Below are positions 1-10,269 of a stretch of 30,229 bases of DNA, in pieces. Each line of letters opens with the position of its first letter. The stretch's first letter is position 1. The translations under genes were made by a program, and so were the position numbers. The stretch comes from CAYLPU01 sp964385635 (GTDB lineage Bacteria; Chloroflexota; Anaerolineae; B4-G1): the NCBI GenBank assembly GCA_964385635.1, contig CAYLPU010000060.1, positions 1 to 30,229 of the forward strand, written 5' to 3'. The notes beneath the pieces were generated by a model that saw only the letters and a list, made by a program, of their open reading frames with translations, had not been told where the DNA came from and ran no database searches.

Positions 1-1427
1 CCAAGCGCATCGAGGATGGAGCGCACCTGTTCCTTGAGCAGTTGGCTGGAGGTTGCGTCAACCGGTCCTGGAACGGTCACGTCCTCGATGAAGTCACCCA
101 GCAGGCCGCTGTCCTCCGATCCCACTGGCATCTCCAGCGACATCGGCTCCTGTGAGATGCGCATAATGCTCCGCGCTTTGGCCGCGGCACGGCGCAGTCG
201 GTGCTCCAACGAGGACGGCAGGGGCTCCTCCGCGGCCCGTGCGGCGAGGATGGCTCCCATCTCATCCTGCTCCAGCAGACCCGCCTCCAGTGCCAGTTCT
301 TCCATCGTGGGTTCTCGTCCCAATTCCTGCACCATCTGTCGCTGGATGCGGTGCAGCCGGTTGATCGTATCCACCATATGCACAGGGATGCGGATGGTGC
401 GAGACTGGTCTGCGATGGCCCGGCTGACCGCCTGCCGTATCCACCAGGTAGCATAGGTCGAAAACTTGAATCCCTTGGTGTGATCGAACTTCTGGACTGC
501 CCGCAGCAGCCCAATGTTTCCTTCCTGAATCAGGTCAAGGAATGCGATACCACGCCCCGTATAGTGCTTGGCGATGTTGACCACCAGTCGCAGATTAGCC
601 CGGATCAGAAGTTGCTTGGCGTCCAGCGCGCGCTCTTCCAGGTTGACCCACAGCGCAACGATTTCCTCTTCGTCTGGAATGTCACGCTTGATCTTACGCG
701 GCGACGGGAACTTGTGCCGCTTGTGCCAGTCCACACGGATCAGGTCCAGTGTGGGTCCAGGCAGCAGATACAGCAGAATCAAAACGTCGAAAAGATGGCT
801 GGTGAGCTCTGCCCAGGACCCAACCTCCATCTCCGACCAATCTGCCTGTTCCAAGAAATTATGAAGGTGCGAGTGAATCTCTGGCATCTGTGTGTGGTAG
901 ATCGCTTGGGCCTCGTCCGCCAACGCGGCCAAGTCGGGCGAAGGCAAGTGCAGCCGCCTGCAGTTCTCTAGCACGGCCGACCACTCACCACAAAGCGAAT
1001 CTAGCAAGGCGGTCAGGGTTTCCTGTCCCGTTGGCAATCGCCCGCTTTGCTCACCCAGGCGGGCCTGGATGTCTTCAAGGCAAGTGACTGCCTCCCGCTG
1101 GGTAGAGAGCCATATCTCCTGACGCGGTTCCAAGAGCGGCACACGCCCGATCTCTCGCAGGTACATTCGCACTGGGTCATCCGCGGCCTCGATTGGAACC
1201 TCGCGCGCGGTGTCCGTCAGTTTCTTTTCCTCAATCTCTTCCAATTCATCAGGAGTGGGCTCCTCGACCTCGTTCCGGATTCCGGTGTTTTCTTGCTCGT
1301 CTGGAAGATTCTCATTTGCTTCCGGCTGGAAGCGACCTGGTGCACCAGGAGTGGCCCTCGCCACCCGCATTGCTGGCTCGTCTGCTATACCAATTGATGT
1401 GGATTTGGGTTCCTTTTCCTCGGTCAT
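1..1427 (-). CDS. rpoD: RNA polymerase primary sigma factor (RpoD/SigA), 3' end cut by window
   Basis: Primary sigma-70 factor that directs RNA polymerase to housekeeping promoters. The minus frame is open from an ATG at 1427 to the window edge (about 475 codons). An acidic N-terminus is followed by region 1.2 (DDPVRMYLREIGRVPLL, about residue 85) and a non-conserved spacer of roughly 150 residues. Region 2 then carries the hallmark strings RLVVNIAKHYTGRG, FLDLIQEGNIGLL and FSTYATWWIRQA, followed by region 3 (TINRLHRIQRQMVQELGREPT). Region 4, the -35 reader, lies beyond the window, so the gene is partial. It starts about 45 bases after the dnaG stop, giving the classical dnaG-rpoD order. A GTG two codons upstream is an alternative start; neither has a strong Shine-Dalgarno. 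The family assignment is secure. Confidence 0.95.
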   Translation of the reverse strand, partial: MTEEKEPKSTSIGIADEPAMRVARATPGAPGRFQPEANENLPDEQENTGIRNEVEEPTPDELEEIEEKKLTDTAREVPIEAADDPVRMYLREIGRVPLLEPRQEIWLSTQREAVTCLEDIQARLGEQSGRLPTGQETLTALLDSLCGEWSAVLENCRRLHLPSPDLAALADEAQAIYHTQMPEIHSHLHNFLEQADWSEMEVGSWAELTSHLFDVLILLYLLPGPTLDLIRVDWHKRHKFPSPRKIKRDIPDEEEIVALWVNLEERALDAKQLLIRANLRLVVNIAKHYTGRGIAFLDLIQEGNIGLLRAVQKFDHTKGFKFSTYATWWIRQAVSRAIADQSRTIRIPVHMVDTINRLHRIQRQMVQELGREPTMEELALEAGLLEQDEMGAILAARAAEEPLPSSLEHRLRRAAAKARSIMRISQEPMSLEMPVGSEDSGLLGDFIEDVTVPGPVDATSSQLLKEQVRSILDAL

Positions 1428-1471
1428 CGGCACCTTAGTCCCGCGAGCACAAACGTGACTGGGTTGAATTG

Positions 1472-3370
1472 TTACCCCCGGCTCGCCCAACTCCACCGCC
1501 GCGCCAGCGCCTGCTGTGTGCGCAGCAACGTCTCCCTGTACATTCGCAAAGCCCCAACATACTGTTCTGCCCGTATATCCCCCGCTTCCTGAGCCTCAAG
1601 CGTCAGGAAACTCAGTTCCTGGCCCAGGCGTCTAAGATTGCGTTCCCGCAGTCGCAACAACGTCAGCACGATATCGCGCACCAGTTGCTCGTCAGCGAGT
1701 CCGGCTTTGTCGGGTTCGAGCAGCTCCTCCAGTCGCACGTGCAGGTCGGCGGGCAATTGTGCGCGCAGCGACTCAGTGGGGGCGGGGTGCTCGGTCGCCA
1801 GGAGCGCTTCCCACGCCTCGAAGATCACCCGACAGCCCACGTCCTGGAAATCCTCCCCTTGCCAAGACTCCAGTTCGCTCCCCCTGAGCGCCTCGTTGAC
1901 CTGCGAGAGAATCATGGGCCGTTGCAAAAGCACCGATAGGCAGTGACCCTCCAGATCGGCTTCTCGGGTTTCCAACATGTCTGACAAGGGCGTTTCGCCC
2001 TTTTTGGCCCGACGGGTAGAGGGCTGCCTTGTTCTCCTCTCCAGTTCGTGCAAGAACTGAGGAGCAGAAACCTGAAGGGCGCGCACTAGTTTTTGCGCGT
2101 ACGCATTCCGCTCAACCGGGTTCGACACACTCCTGAGAATCGGGAGCATGGTGTCGGCGATGGACTTCTTGGTCTTTGAGTCTTCGAGGTCAGCCGATTC
2201 CAGTAATTGTTGCATATAGAATTCCACCACCGGCTTCGCTTCCTCAACCAGTTCTTCCCAACGCTGTGGATCGTGGCGGATCAGATCGTCTGGGTCCTGA
2301 CCAGGGGGAAGCCGGAGGACGCGAATCTCGGCTCCCAGCCGGGCCTCGTATCCCACCAGCCCCCGAGGGTCGAAGATCGGTTCCCATTCCTGTTCCAATG
2401 CCTGGCGGGCTACCCCGACGGAGCGCAAGGTTGCCTGGACGCCTGCTGCGTCGGGGTCGAGCGCCAGCACCAGCCGCTGGGTGTAGCGCTGGAGTTGCCG
2501 CAGTTGCGGTTCCGTGAGCGCAGTCCCCATCTGGGCCACCACGTTGGCGAACCCCGCCTGATGGGCTTGCATCACGTCCATGTAGCCCTCGACGATGACG
2601 GCCCGGTCCTCGCGGCGAATAATCTTCCGCGCCACATCAAGCCCAAAAAGCGTTCGGCTCTTGTCGAAGAGCACCGTCTGGGGAGAATTGATGTACTTGG
2701 GCACTCCTTCTGGATCAAGTGTCCTGGCCCCAAAACCAATCACCCGTCCTTGCACGTCCCGAATAGGGATCATCAGCCGGTCTCGGAAGCGGTCGTAGGT
2801 ACTGCTCCTGTCATCCCGCTGCACCAGTAGTCCGGCTTTAACCAGTTCCTCGATCGTGTACGCTTGCTCGGTCAGGTAGGCCCTCGTCCTTTCCCAACCT
2901 GGGAGGCTGTAACCCAGCAGGAAACGTTCGACCGTCTCGTCGCTCAGAGCGCGCCTGGCGACATAGGCCCGTGCCGCTTCCGCCTCTGGAGCGTGGCACA
3001 GAATCTGGTAGTAGTACTGGGCCGCTGCGGCCAGGAGTCCACGCAGCCGGTCGGCATCCTCCGCCGCCTGCGCCTGCGCCGGGGTGCGAGGCCGCAGTTC
3101 GACGCCCGCCCGCCGCGCCAGTTCCTCCAATGCAGTGCGGAAATCCCAGCCCTCCTGCTTCATCACGAAGGTGAAGACATCGCCTCCTTCGCCGCAGGCC
3201 CCAAAGCAGTGCCAGTGCTGGCTGTCGGGGAAAACGACGAAGGAGGGGGTCTTCTCGGAATGGAAAGGACACAACGCCTTGTAGCTCCGCCCCGACTTCT
3301 GCAACGGCACGTAGGCGGAGATGACCTCGACGATATCCAGCCTGTCCTTGACCTCGTCAATCACGCTCAT
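1472..3370 (-). CDS. dnaG: DNA primase DnaG
   Basis: Synthesises RNA primers for the replication fork. The 632 residues fit the family. The N-terminal zinc-binding domain is visible (CPFHSEKTPSF at 34-44, HCFGACGEGGD at 54-64). The catalytic core carries a TOPRIM domain with VEGYMDVMQAH and the acidic LALDPDAAG motif at about residues 260-310. A helical C-terminal helicase-binding region follows. The second zinc half-site is CX3C (C55, C59) rather than the usual CX2C, so one residue is inserted in the ribbon. The gene lies between ppdK and rpoD on the same strand and probably shares their transcript. The ATG at 3370 has no clear Shine-Dalgarno. Confidence 0.96.
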   Translation of the reverse strand: MSVIDEVKDRLDIVEVISAYVPLQKSGRSYKALCPFHSEKTPSFVVFPDSQHWHCFGACGEGGDVFTFVMKQEGWDFRTALEELARRAGVELRPRTPAQAQAAEDADRLRGLLAAAAQYYYQILCHAPEAEAARAYVARRALSDETVERFLLGYSLPGWERTRAYLTEQAYTIEELVKAGLLVQRDDRSSTYDRFRDRLMIPIRDVQGRVIGFGARTLDPEGVPKYINSPQTVLFDKSRTLFGLDVARKIIRREDRAVIVEGYMDVMQAHQAGFANVVAQMGTALTEPQLRQLQRYTQRLVLALDPDAAGVQATLRSVGVARQALEQEWEPIFDPRGLVGYEARLGAEIRVLRLPPGQDPDDLIRHDPQRWEELVEEAKPVVEFYMQQLLESADLEDSKTKKSIADTMLPILRSVSNPVERNAYAQKLVRALQVSAPQFLHELERRTRQPSTRRAKKGETPLSDMLETREADLEGHCLSVLLQRPMILSQVNEALRGSELESWQGEDFQDVGCRVIFEAWEALLATEHPAPTESLRAQLPADLHVRLEELLEPDKAGLADEQLVRDIVLTLLRLRERNLRRLGQELSFLTLEAQEAGDIRAEQYVGALRMYRETLLRTQQALARRWSWASRG

Positions 3371-3404
3371 TGTCCAGCACCATAGGCCATACAGCGTGTA
3401 CTTC

Positions 3405-3480
3405 TCAGCCGAACCACCTCAGATACTTATCCAGATCCCGGCCGCGGATAATCTCATAAAGCACGACAACCCGCTTTCTC

Positions 3481-3497
<17 letters not shown>
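3405..3497 (-). CDS. possible 30-aa small protein between ppdK and dnaG
   Basis: A short frame begins with ATG-ATG at 3497/3494, inside the last codons of ppdK, and stops at 3405, 34 bases before dnaG. It encodes a basic peptide with MRKNERKRVVVLYEII near the start and a DLDKYLRWFG ending. The overlap with the ppdK stop would allow translational coupling. Its composition resembles real protein more than random intergenic translation. I recognise no family. It could be a genuine small protein, a leader for dnaG, or chance. Confidence 0.35.
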
Positions 3498-6300
<2,803 letters not shown>

Positions 6301-6441
6301 AGTATCCTTCCCTCCTGTAGAATTTATTAGCCTCGGAAATAAGCGTTATAAAAGCCGGAGCACCATGCGGCTCGGCGATATGAGCCTCAAATGTCCGGTC
6401 TCATAGAGTGCCATCATGAGATTGTCGTGGACTGTCCAGTG

Positions 6442-6470
6442 ATTATACCCACCTCGTAGGATAAAGTCAA
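6442..6470 (-). promoter_or_regulatory. sigma-70 promoter for ppdK
   Basis: On the minus strand TTGACT (6470-6465) and TATAAT (6447-6442) are separated by exactly 17 bases. That is 5/6 and 6/6 matches to consensus. Transcription would start near 6435, leaving a leader of about 135 bases before the GTG of ppdK. Confidence 0.7.
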
Positions 6471-6505
6471 ATTCTGGCCAGGCTCTGCCTCAAACCGACA
6501 AGCAG

Positions 6506-6534
6506 TGGACAAAAGTATCACACTGACCTATAAT
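6506..6534 (+). promoter_or_regulatory. sigma-70 promoter for the 6607 Fe-S gene
   Basis: TGGACA (6506-6511), 17 bases, then TATAAT (6529-6534). The downstream gene has a strong ribosome binding site, AAGGAGGA, six bases before its ATG. It lies back-to-back with the ppdK promoter. The rest of the 6301-6606 gap shows nothing else I can name. Confidence 0.7.
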
Positions 6535-6606
6535 CAAGCCAGGTAGTCCCTGGGTGCGGAAAGACCCCACCGTGTTGCAACGAACAAGGAGCAAGGAGGA
6601 GAAACG

Positions 6607-7689
6607 ATGGCTGAGGACGTATACCGTAAACTGGCCCGGCGGCTGGATGCCATCCCCAATGGCTTCCCCGCCACCGAGAGCGGCGTGGAACTGCGGCTGC
6701 TGGCGAAGATCTTCACACCGGAGGAGGCGGCGCTGACAGCCGTGATGCGCCTGACCCGCGAGCCGGCCGCCGGCATCGCCGCTCGCGCCGGTGTAGACCC
6801 CGACACGGCCTACCGCACGCTAAAGGGAATGGTCCGCAAGGGACTGATCCGCGCCAAGAAGGGCGAAGGCCAACTTACCTTCGGGCTGATGCCCTTCGTC
6901 GTCGGCATCTACGAGGAGCAGTTGCCCCGGATGGACGCAGAACTGGCGGCGCTGTTCGAGCAGTACTACCAGGAAACGCAGGGCGGCGGGATCACCCGCT
7001 ATGCACCCCCTGTCCACCGCGTCATCCCTGTCGAGGAGACGATACCCTTCGATCTGGAGATCTTCCCTTACGAGCGGGCCACCGAACTGCTGGAAGGGGC
7101 CAAGTCGTGGGGCGTGCGCGATTGCATCTGCCGCGTCCAGCAGCGGCTCATCGGCAAGGGGTGTGACCACCCCGTCGAGAACTGCCTGGTCTTCGCACCG
7201 GTCGAGTCCGTTTTCGACCACAGCGAGGTGGACCGCGCCATCACCAAAGAGGAGGCCTTGCGCATCCTACACGAAGCAGAAGAGGTTGGGCTGGTGCACT
7301 GCCCCGGCAACTACCGGGACGGAGTCCACTACATCTGCAACTGCTGCACCTGCTGCTGTGGGATATTGCGCGGCGTGGCCGAGTTCGACATTCCCACCGC
7401 CATCGCCCGCTCCGACTTCCGGGCCGTCGTGGACGCTGAGGTGTGCGCTGGCTGTGGCGACTGCGTCGAGCGCTGCCAGTTCGGGGCGCTTGCGGTGCCG
7501 GAGGACGTCTGCATAGTGGACTACGGGCGCTGCGTGGGCTGCGGGCTGTGCGTCACCGTCTGCCCCACCGATGCGCTGCGCCTGGAGCGCAGGCCGGAGG
7601 GCGAGGTCCTACCACCGCCGGCCGACATCAAGGAGTGGATGGTCCAGCGGGGCCAGGAGCGGAACATCTCAATGGCCAGCATCGTGTAA
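6607..7689 (+). CDS. winged-helix / 4Fe-4S dicluster ferredoxin-type protein
   Basis: A cytoplasmic iron-sulfur protein of 360 residues with no signal or membrane segment. Residues about 40-95 look like a winged helix (GIAARAGVDPDTAYRTLKGMVRKGLI). A middle region holds extra cysteines: CIC near 173, GCDHPVENC near 187, and a striking CNCCTCCCG cluster near 243-251. Two classical CX2CX2CX3C ferredoxin motifs follow at about 279-325 (CAGCGDCVERC and CVGCGLCVTVCPTDAL). The protein may therefore bind further metal besides two [4Fe-4S] clusters. A DNA-binding-like N-terminus joined to electron-transfer clusters suggests redox sensing or an electron-carrier role, but substrate and partners are unknown. 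ATG 6607 is fixed by the AAGGAGGA site and the promoter at 6506-6534. Confidence 0.8.
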   Translation: MAEDVYRKLARRLDAIPNGFPATESGVELRLLAKIFTPEEAALTAVMRLTREPAAGIAARAGVDPDTAYRTLKGMVRKGLIRAKKGEGQLTFGLMPFVVGIYEEQLPRMDAELAALFEQYYQETQGGGITRYAPPVHRVIPVEETIPFDLEIFPYERATELLEGAKSWGVRDCICRVQQRLIGKGCDHPVENCLVFAPVESVFDHSEVDRAITKEEALRILHEAEEVGLVHCPGNYRDGVHYICNCCTCCCGILRGVAEFDIPTAIARSDFRAVVDAEVCAGCGDCVERCQFGALAVPEDVCIVDYGRCVGCGLCVTVCPTDALRLERRPEGEVLPPPADIKEWMVQRGQERNISMASIV

Positions 7690-7700
7690 AGGGCGGCAAT

Positions 7701-7770
7701 CCCTTTTGCGATGGGCGAAGGTCTCCCGACCGAGCCCCTTTGCGATGGGCGAACGACGTTGGCTCGTCGG
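7701..7770. repeat. direct repeat plus inverted repeat in intergenic gap
   Basis: Two near-identical 19-base direct repeats (7701-7719 and 7735-7753) share TTTGCGATGGGCGAA. An imperfect inverted pair, CCGACCGAGCC (7726-7736) and GGCTCGTCGG (7761-7770), could form a hairpin after the Fe-S gene. There is no U-tract, so this is not a convincing intrinsic terminator; it is probably a dispersed repeat remnant. Confidence 0.5.
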
Positions 7771-7811
7771 TTTGAGGCAAAGCCTCGCTAGAGAATTGAA
7801 GAGAATTTGTC

Positions 7812-8963
7812 ATGATATCTACAACATCATCAGAAGCACCTGGTAGTTCTGAACTCCCTGTAAATCAGATCGTAAATGGTGACTGTATTAAGATACTGCA
7901 AAGTTTTCCCGAAAAAAGCATTGATCTGATTTTTGCGGACCCACCTTACAACCTCCAGCTCCGAAACAGGCTTCTGCGCCCCAATCAGACTGTCGTCAAT
8001 GGCGTGGACGACGAATGGGATAAGTTCTCCAGTTTTTCCGAATATGATGATTTCACCCGCCAGTGGCTAACTGAGTGTCGCCGCGTTTTGAAAGACGATG
8101 GGACGATTTGGGTGATTGGCTCCTATCATAACATCTTTCGCGTCGGCAACATTCTTATGAATCTGGGCTATTGGATACTCAATGATGTGATTTGGCACAA
8201 GACGAACCCAATGCCGAATTTCCGTGGAACCCGCTTTACTAATGCCACCGAAACACTAATATGGGCACAGAAATCAGCCGACCAGAAGCGGTACACTTTC
8301 AACTATCATTCAATGAAGAATCTAAACGAAGAGAAACAGATGGCAAATGTTTGGCGCATACCACTTTGTAGAGGGGCAGAGCGAATAAAAATAAACGGCA
8401 AAAAGGCCCACCCAACACAGAAACCAGAGGCACTTCTGTATCGAATTATCCTCGCTTCGAGTAACAGCGGTGATATCGTCCTGGACCCGTTTTTTGGAAG
8501 CGGCACAACTGGCGCTGTGGCGAAGAAACTAAAGCGCAGATTTGTCGGGATCGAGATTGATCCTGCTTACGTGAGGGTTGCCCGGAAGCGGATTGAATCT
8601 ATTCCAGAAGCACTTTTCCCAGATGACCTGCTGGTCACTAAGTCAAAGAGAGATCTTCCACGTGTTAGTTTCGGCAGTCTCATTGAGAGTGGATACATAC
8701 AAATAGGTCAAAATTTGTACTCCAAGAAGCGCGAGTATGTAGCCGTAGTGAGAGCCGATTCGCACCTGACCTGCGAGGGGTTTGTAGGTTCTATCCACAA
8801 GGTGGCTGCCCACGTTCAAGGCAAAACCGCATACAACGGTTGGGAGTTCTGGTACTATGTAGATGAGGGGAACCTGGCCAGCATTGATGAACTGAGAGAA
8901 CAATATCGCTCCGCTAACCACGAACAACCCCAGGCCCTTGCCGGTCTGTTCCCCACGATTTGA
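7812..8963 (+). CDS. ccrM: CcrM-type DNA adenine methyltransferase (GANTC class)
   Basis: Beta-class N6-adenine DNA methyltransferase of 383 residues. The catalytic DLIFADPPYNLQL comes first, near residue 37. It is followed by CcrM/HinfI-typical VDDEWDKF, WVIGSYHNIFRVG, NDVIWHKTNPMPNFRGTRF, KKAHPTQKPEALL and the AdoMet-binding DPFFGSGTTGAVAKKL. The C-terminal ~85 residues match the RAMA-type domain of CcrM (VSFGSLIESGYI, VGSIHKVAAHVQG, NGWEFWYY). CcrM enzymes methylate GANTC; that specificity is inferred by family. No restriction endonuclease gene is visible beside it, so it appears to be an orphan. The gene is clearly less GC-rich than its neighbours, which suggests transfer. The start at 7812 has only a weak ribosome site. 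Confidence 0.92.
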   Translation: MISTTSSEAPGSSELPVNQIVNGDCIKILQSFPEKSIDLIFADPPYNLQLRNRLLRPNQTVVNGVDDEWDKFSSFSEYDDFTRQWLTECRRVLKDDGTIWVIGSYHNIFRVGNILMNLGYWILNDVIWHKTNPMPNFRGTRFTNATETLIWAQKSADQKRYTFNYHSMKNLNEEKQMANVWRIPLCRGAERIKINGKKAHPTQKPEALLYRIILASSNSGDIVLDPFFGSGTTGAVAKKLKRRFVGIEIDPAYVRVARKRIESIPEALFPDDLLVTKSKRDLPRVSFGSLIESGYIQIGQNLYSKKREYVAVVRADSHLTCEGFVGSIHKVAAHVQGKTAYNGWEFWYYVDEGNLASIDELREQYRSANHEQPQALAGLFPTI

Positions 8964-8992
8964 ACGTGCCCCGTCCCCCTTGCGTCGGTTCA

Positions 8993-9057
8993 CTACCGGA
9001 CAATTTCCATCACGAATGCCACGAATGAACAAATGACACGAATTTGATCATGAATTG
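8993..9057 (+). mobile_element. truncated copy of the MITE-like repeat at 9831-9976
   Basis: The segment starting CTACCGGACA at 8993 and continuing for about 65 bases parallels the left part of the 9831-9976 element in the same orientation, including ATCACGAATG and AATGACACGAATTT. The right terminal repeat is missing. It fills the gap between the ccrM stop and the end of the QueG-like gene. Confidence 0.65.
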
Positions 9058-9087
9058 CCAGAGAACCAGCGGGTAGATTTGACATCT

Positions 9088-9804
9088 TCACCTCTTCCTC
9101 CCGTATGGGCACGCATAGACACACATACCACAAGCGCTGGCTTTCATCCTTCCCTCATGCCAGTTAAAATACTCACGGCACTTGAAGACGTCGAAGCGGG
9201 CCTCGCGGGGCTCGCCGGGCTGAAAGTTCCTGCCGGTGAAAGCGTGAGCAGGGCAGGCATCCACGCACTCCTCGCATTCCCCGCAGCGCTCCGCCAGCGG
9301 TTGGCCCGCCGTGAGGGGGGCATCGGTCAGAACGCTGGCCCAGCGCACTCTGGGCCCCACCTCCGGTGTCACCAGGAGACAACTCTTGCCAATCCAACCC
9401 AGGCCCGCCAGGTGCGCCGCCAGTTTGTGGGAGAACAGCCCATATAGCCCCTCCTCGTCCATTATCTGAGAAGCACGCACGGGGAAGGAGCGATATCCCT
9501 CCCGCTGTAGGGTGCTTGAAAGTCGCGAGGCAATCTCATCCAAACGGCGGTTTAGAATATCATAACCGTGACTGCGGTAGGCCATCGCCACCGCTTTGTC
9601 CATGTGGCGCGGAAGCAGGTCCACAATGGCGAAGGGCATCACCACACCAATGGAGACAGCGCGGGGGAATTGAGCCATCATCTGCCCTCCCTGCTCCCGA
9701 ACCAGTGCCTGGGCCGGGGAGAGGTCCGCCAGACCGAAGTAATCGGCGCCCAATGCCATAGCCTCTTCGCGTAAGCGCTTTTCCAGAGCGTTTCTACTTG
9801 TCAC
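9088..9804 (-). CDS. QueG-like 4Fe-4S double-cluster protein (short form)
   Basis: A 238-residue cytoplasmic iron-sulfur protein related to epoxyqueuosine reductase QueG. It contains GLGWIGKSCLLVTPEVGPRVRWASVLTDAPL, the region typical of the QueG corrinoid-binding fold (about residues 130-160). The cluster motifs CGECEECVDACP and CGMCVYACPYG follow in the last third. It is much shorter than true QueG (about 350-380 residues) and lacks its C-terminal HEAT-like part, so it is better seen as a paralogous reductase than as the tRNA enzyme. Start: GTG 9804 with TAGGAGGATTC five bases upstream. It is bounded on both sides by copies of the same MITE-like repeat. The substrate is unknown. Confidence 0.8.
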   Translation of the reverse strand: MTSRNALEKRLREEAMALGADYFGLADLSPAQALVREQGGQMMAQFPRAVSIGVVMPFAIVDLLPRHMDKAVAMAYRSHGYDILNRRLDEIASRLSSTLQREGYRSFPVRASQIMDEEGLYGLFSHKLAAHLAGLGWIGKSCLLVTPEVGPRVRWASVLTDAPLTAGQPLAERCGECEECVDACPAHAFTGRNFQPGEPREARFDVFKCREYFNWHEGRMKASACGMCVYACPYGRKR

Positions 9805-9830
9805 GAATCCTCCTATTTAATACGGTTTCA

Positions 9831-9976
9831 CTACCGGACACTTTTTCATCACGAATGTCACAAATGGACGAATGACACGAATTTTGTCAAAATTGATAAA
9901 AAACCATTCGTGACATTCGTATATTCGTGCAATTCGTGATAAAGGTTTGGTTGCTTGGCAAAAAGTGTCCGGTAGC
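9831..9976. mobile_element. MITE-like element, 146 bp, 16-bp terminal inverted repeats
   Basis: Perfect terminal inverted repeats CTACCGGACACTTTTT (9831-9846) and its complement (9961-9976) bound a non-coding interior. The interior is full of CACGAATG/CATTCGTG words that can fold back on themselves. A clear long target duplication is not visible; a CA dinucleotide flanks both ends. The element lies just upstream of the GTG of the QueG-like gene. No transposase of this type is in the window. Confidence 0.75.
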
Positions 9977-10002
9977 AAATACCTGAATGTGCCCAATCCA
10001 CT

Positions 10003-10030
10003 TGACAGTTTTCTCCACTTATGCTATTCT
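10003..10030 (+). promoter_or_regulatory. sigma-70 promoter upstream of candidate small RNA
   Basis: Consensus TTGACA (10003-10008), 16 bases, then TATTCT (10025-10030) preceded by an extended -10 TGC (10022-10024). A second -10-like TATAAT overlaps at 10030-10035. The predicted start is near 10037. There is no plus-strand gene downstream for over 3.8 kb, so this promoter lacks an ordinary protein-coding target. Confidence 0.6.
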
Positions 10031-10036
10031 ATAATC

Positions 10037-10175
10037 AGAGCGGTATCGTAAGACCTGGTGACCCTGACCGTTCGGAGAACGGGATAGGCCACGCTGAGAT
10101 GCGTGAGCGGGGAAGGGCGGCTGAAATGCGCGCCCGGCAGACTGAAATCGGGGCCCAGGGTGAGCCGCTTTCTTT
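10037..10175 (+). ncRNA. candidate structured small RNA, unknown class
   Basis: Between the MITE and the 3' end of the Mo-hydroxylase gene lies a segment with nested stems. A closing stem pairs AGAGCGG (10037-10043) with CCGCTTT (10165-10171). An inner stem pairs ACCCTG (10061-10066) with CAGGGT (10156-10161). Inside are three hairpins: CCGTTC/GAACGG (10068-10073/10077-10082), CACGC/GCGTG (10090-10094/10101-10105) and GGGCG/CGCCC (10115-10119/10131-10135). Two hairpins present the same hexaloop TGARAT (10095-10100, 10122-10127), and a third copy is at 10143-10148. The run TTTCTTTC follows the closing stem. It does not fit SRP RNA, TPP, tmRNA or RNase P signatures that I can recall. Expression is unproven. 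Confidence 0.45.
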
Positions 10176-10269
10176 CATTTGGCCTCAATGATCTCCTCGA
10201 TGACCAACCTGTTCTTAACGATCTGATAATAACTATCATCTCAATCCGACAATCCCGCGCATCCGTGTT

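Noticed and set aside
10037..10175. SRP RNA, TPP riboswitch or tRNA
   Set aside because: The conserved SRP tetraloop region, the TPP core elements and a tRNA cloverleaf with T-loop are not found.
10175..10239. Possible gene end on the minus strand (reads VIEEIIEAK then stop) and a 71-codon frame from 10239
   Set aside because: The plausible peptide is under 25 codons and is interrupted upstream by a stop; the longer frame has no motif and covers the structured segment.
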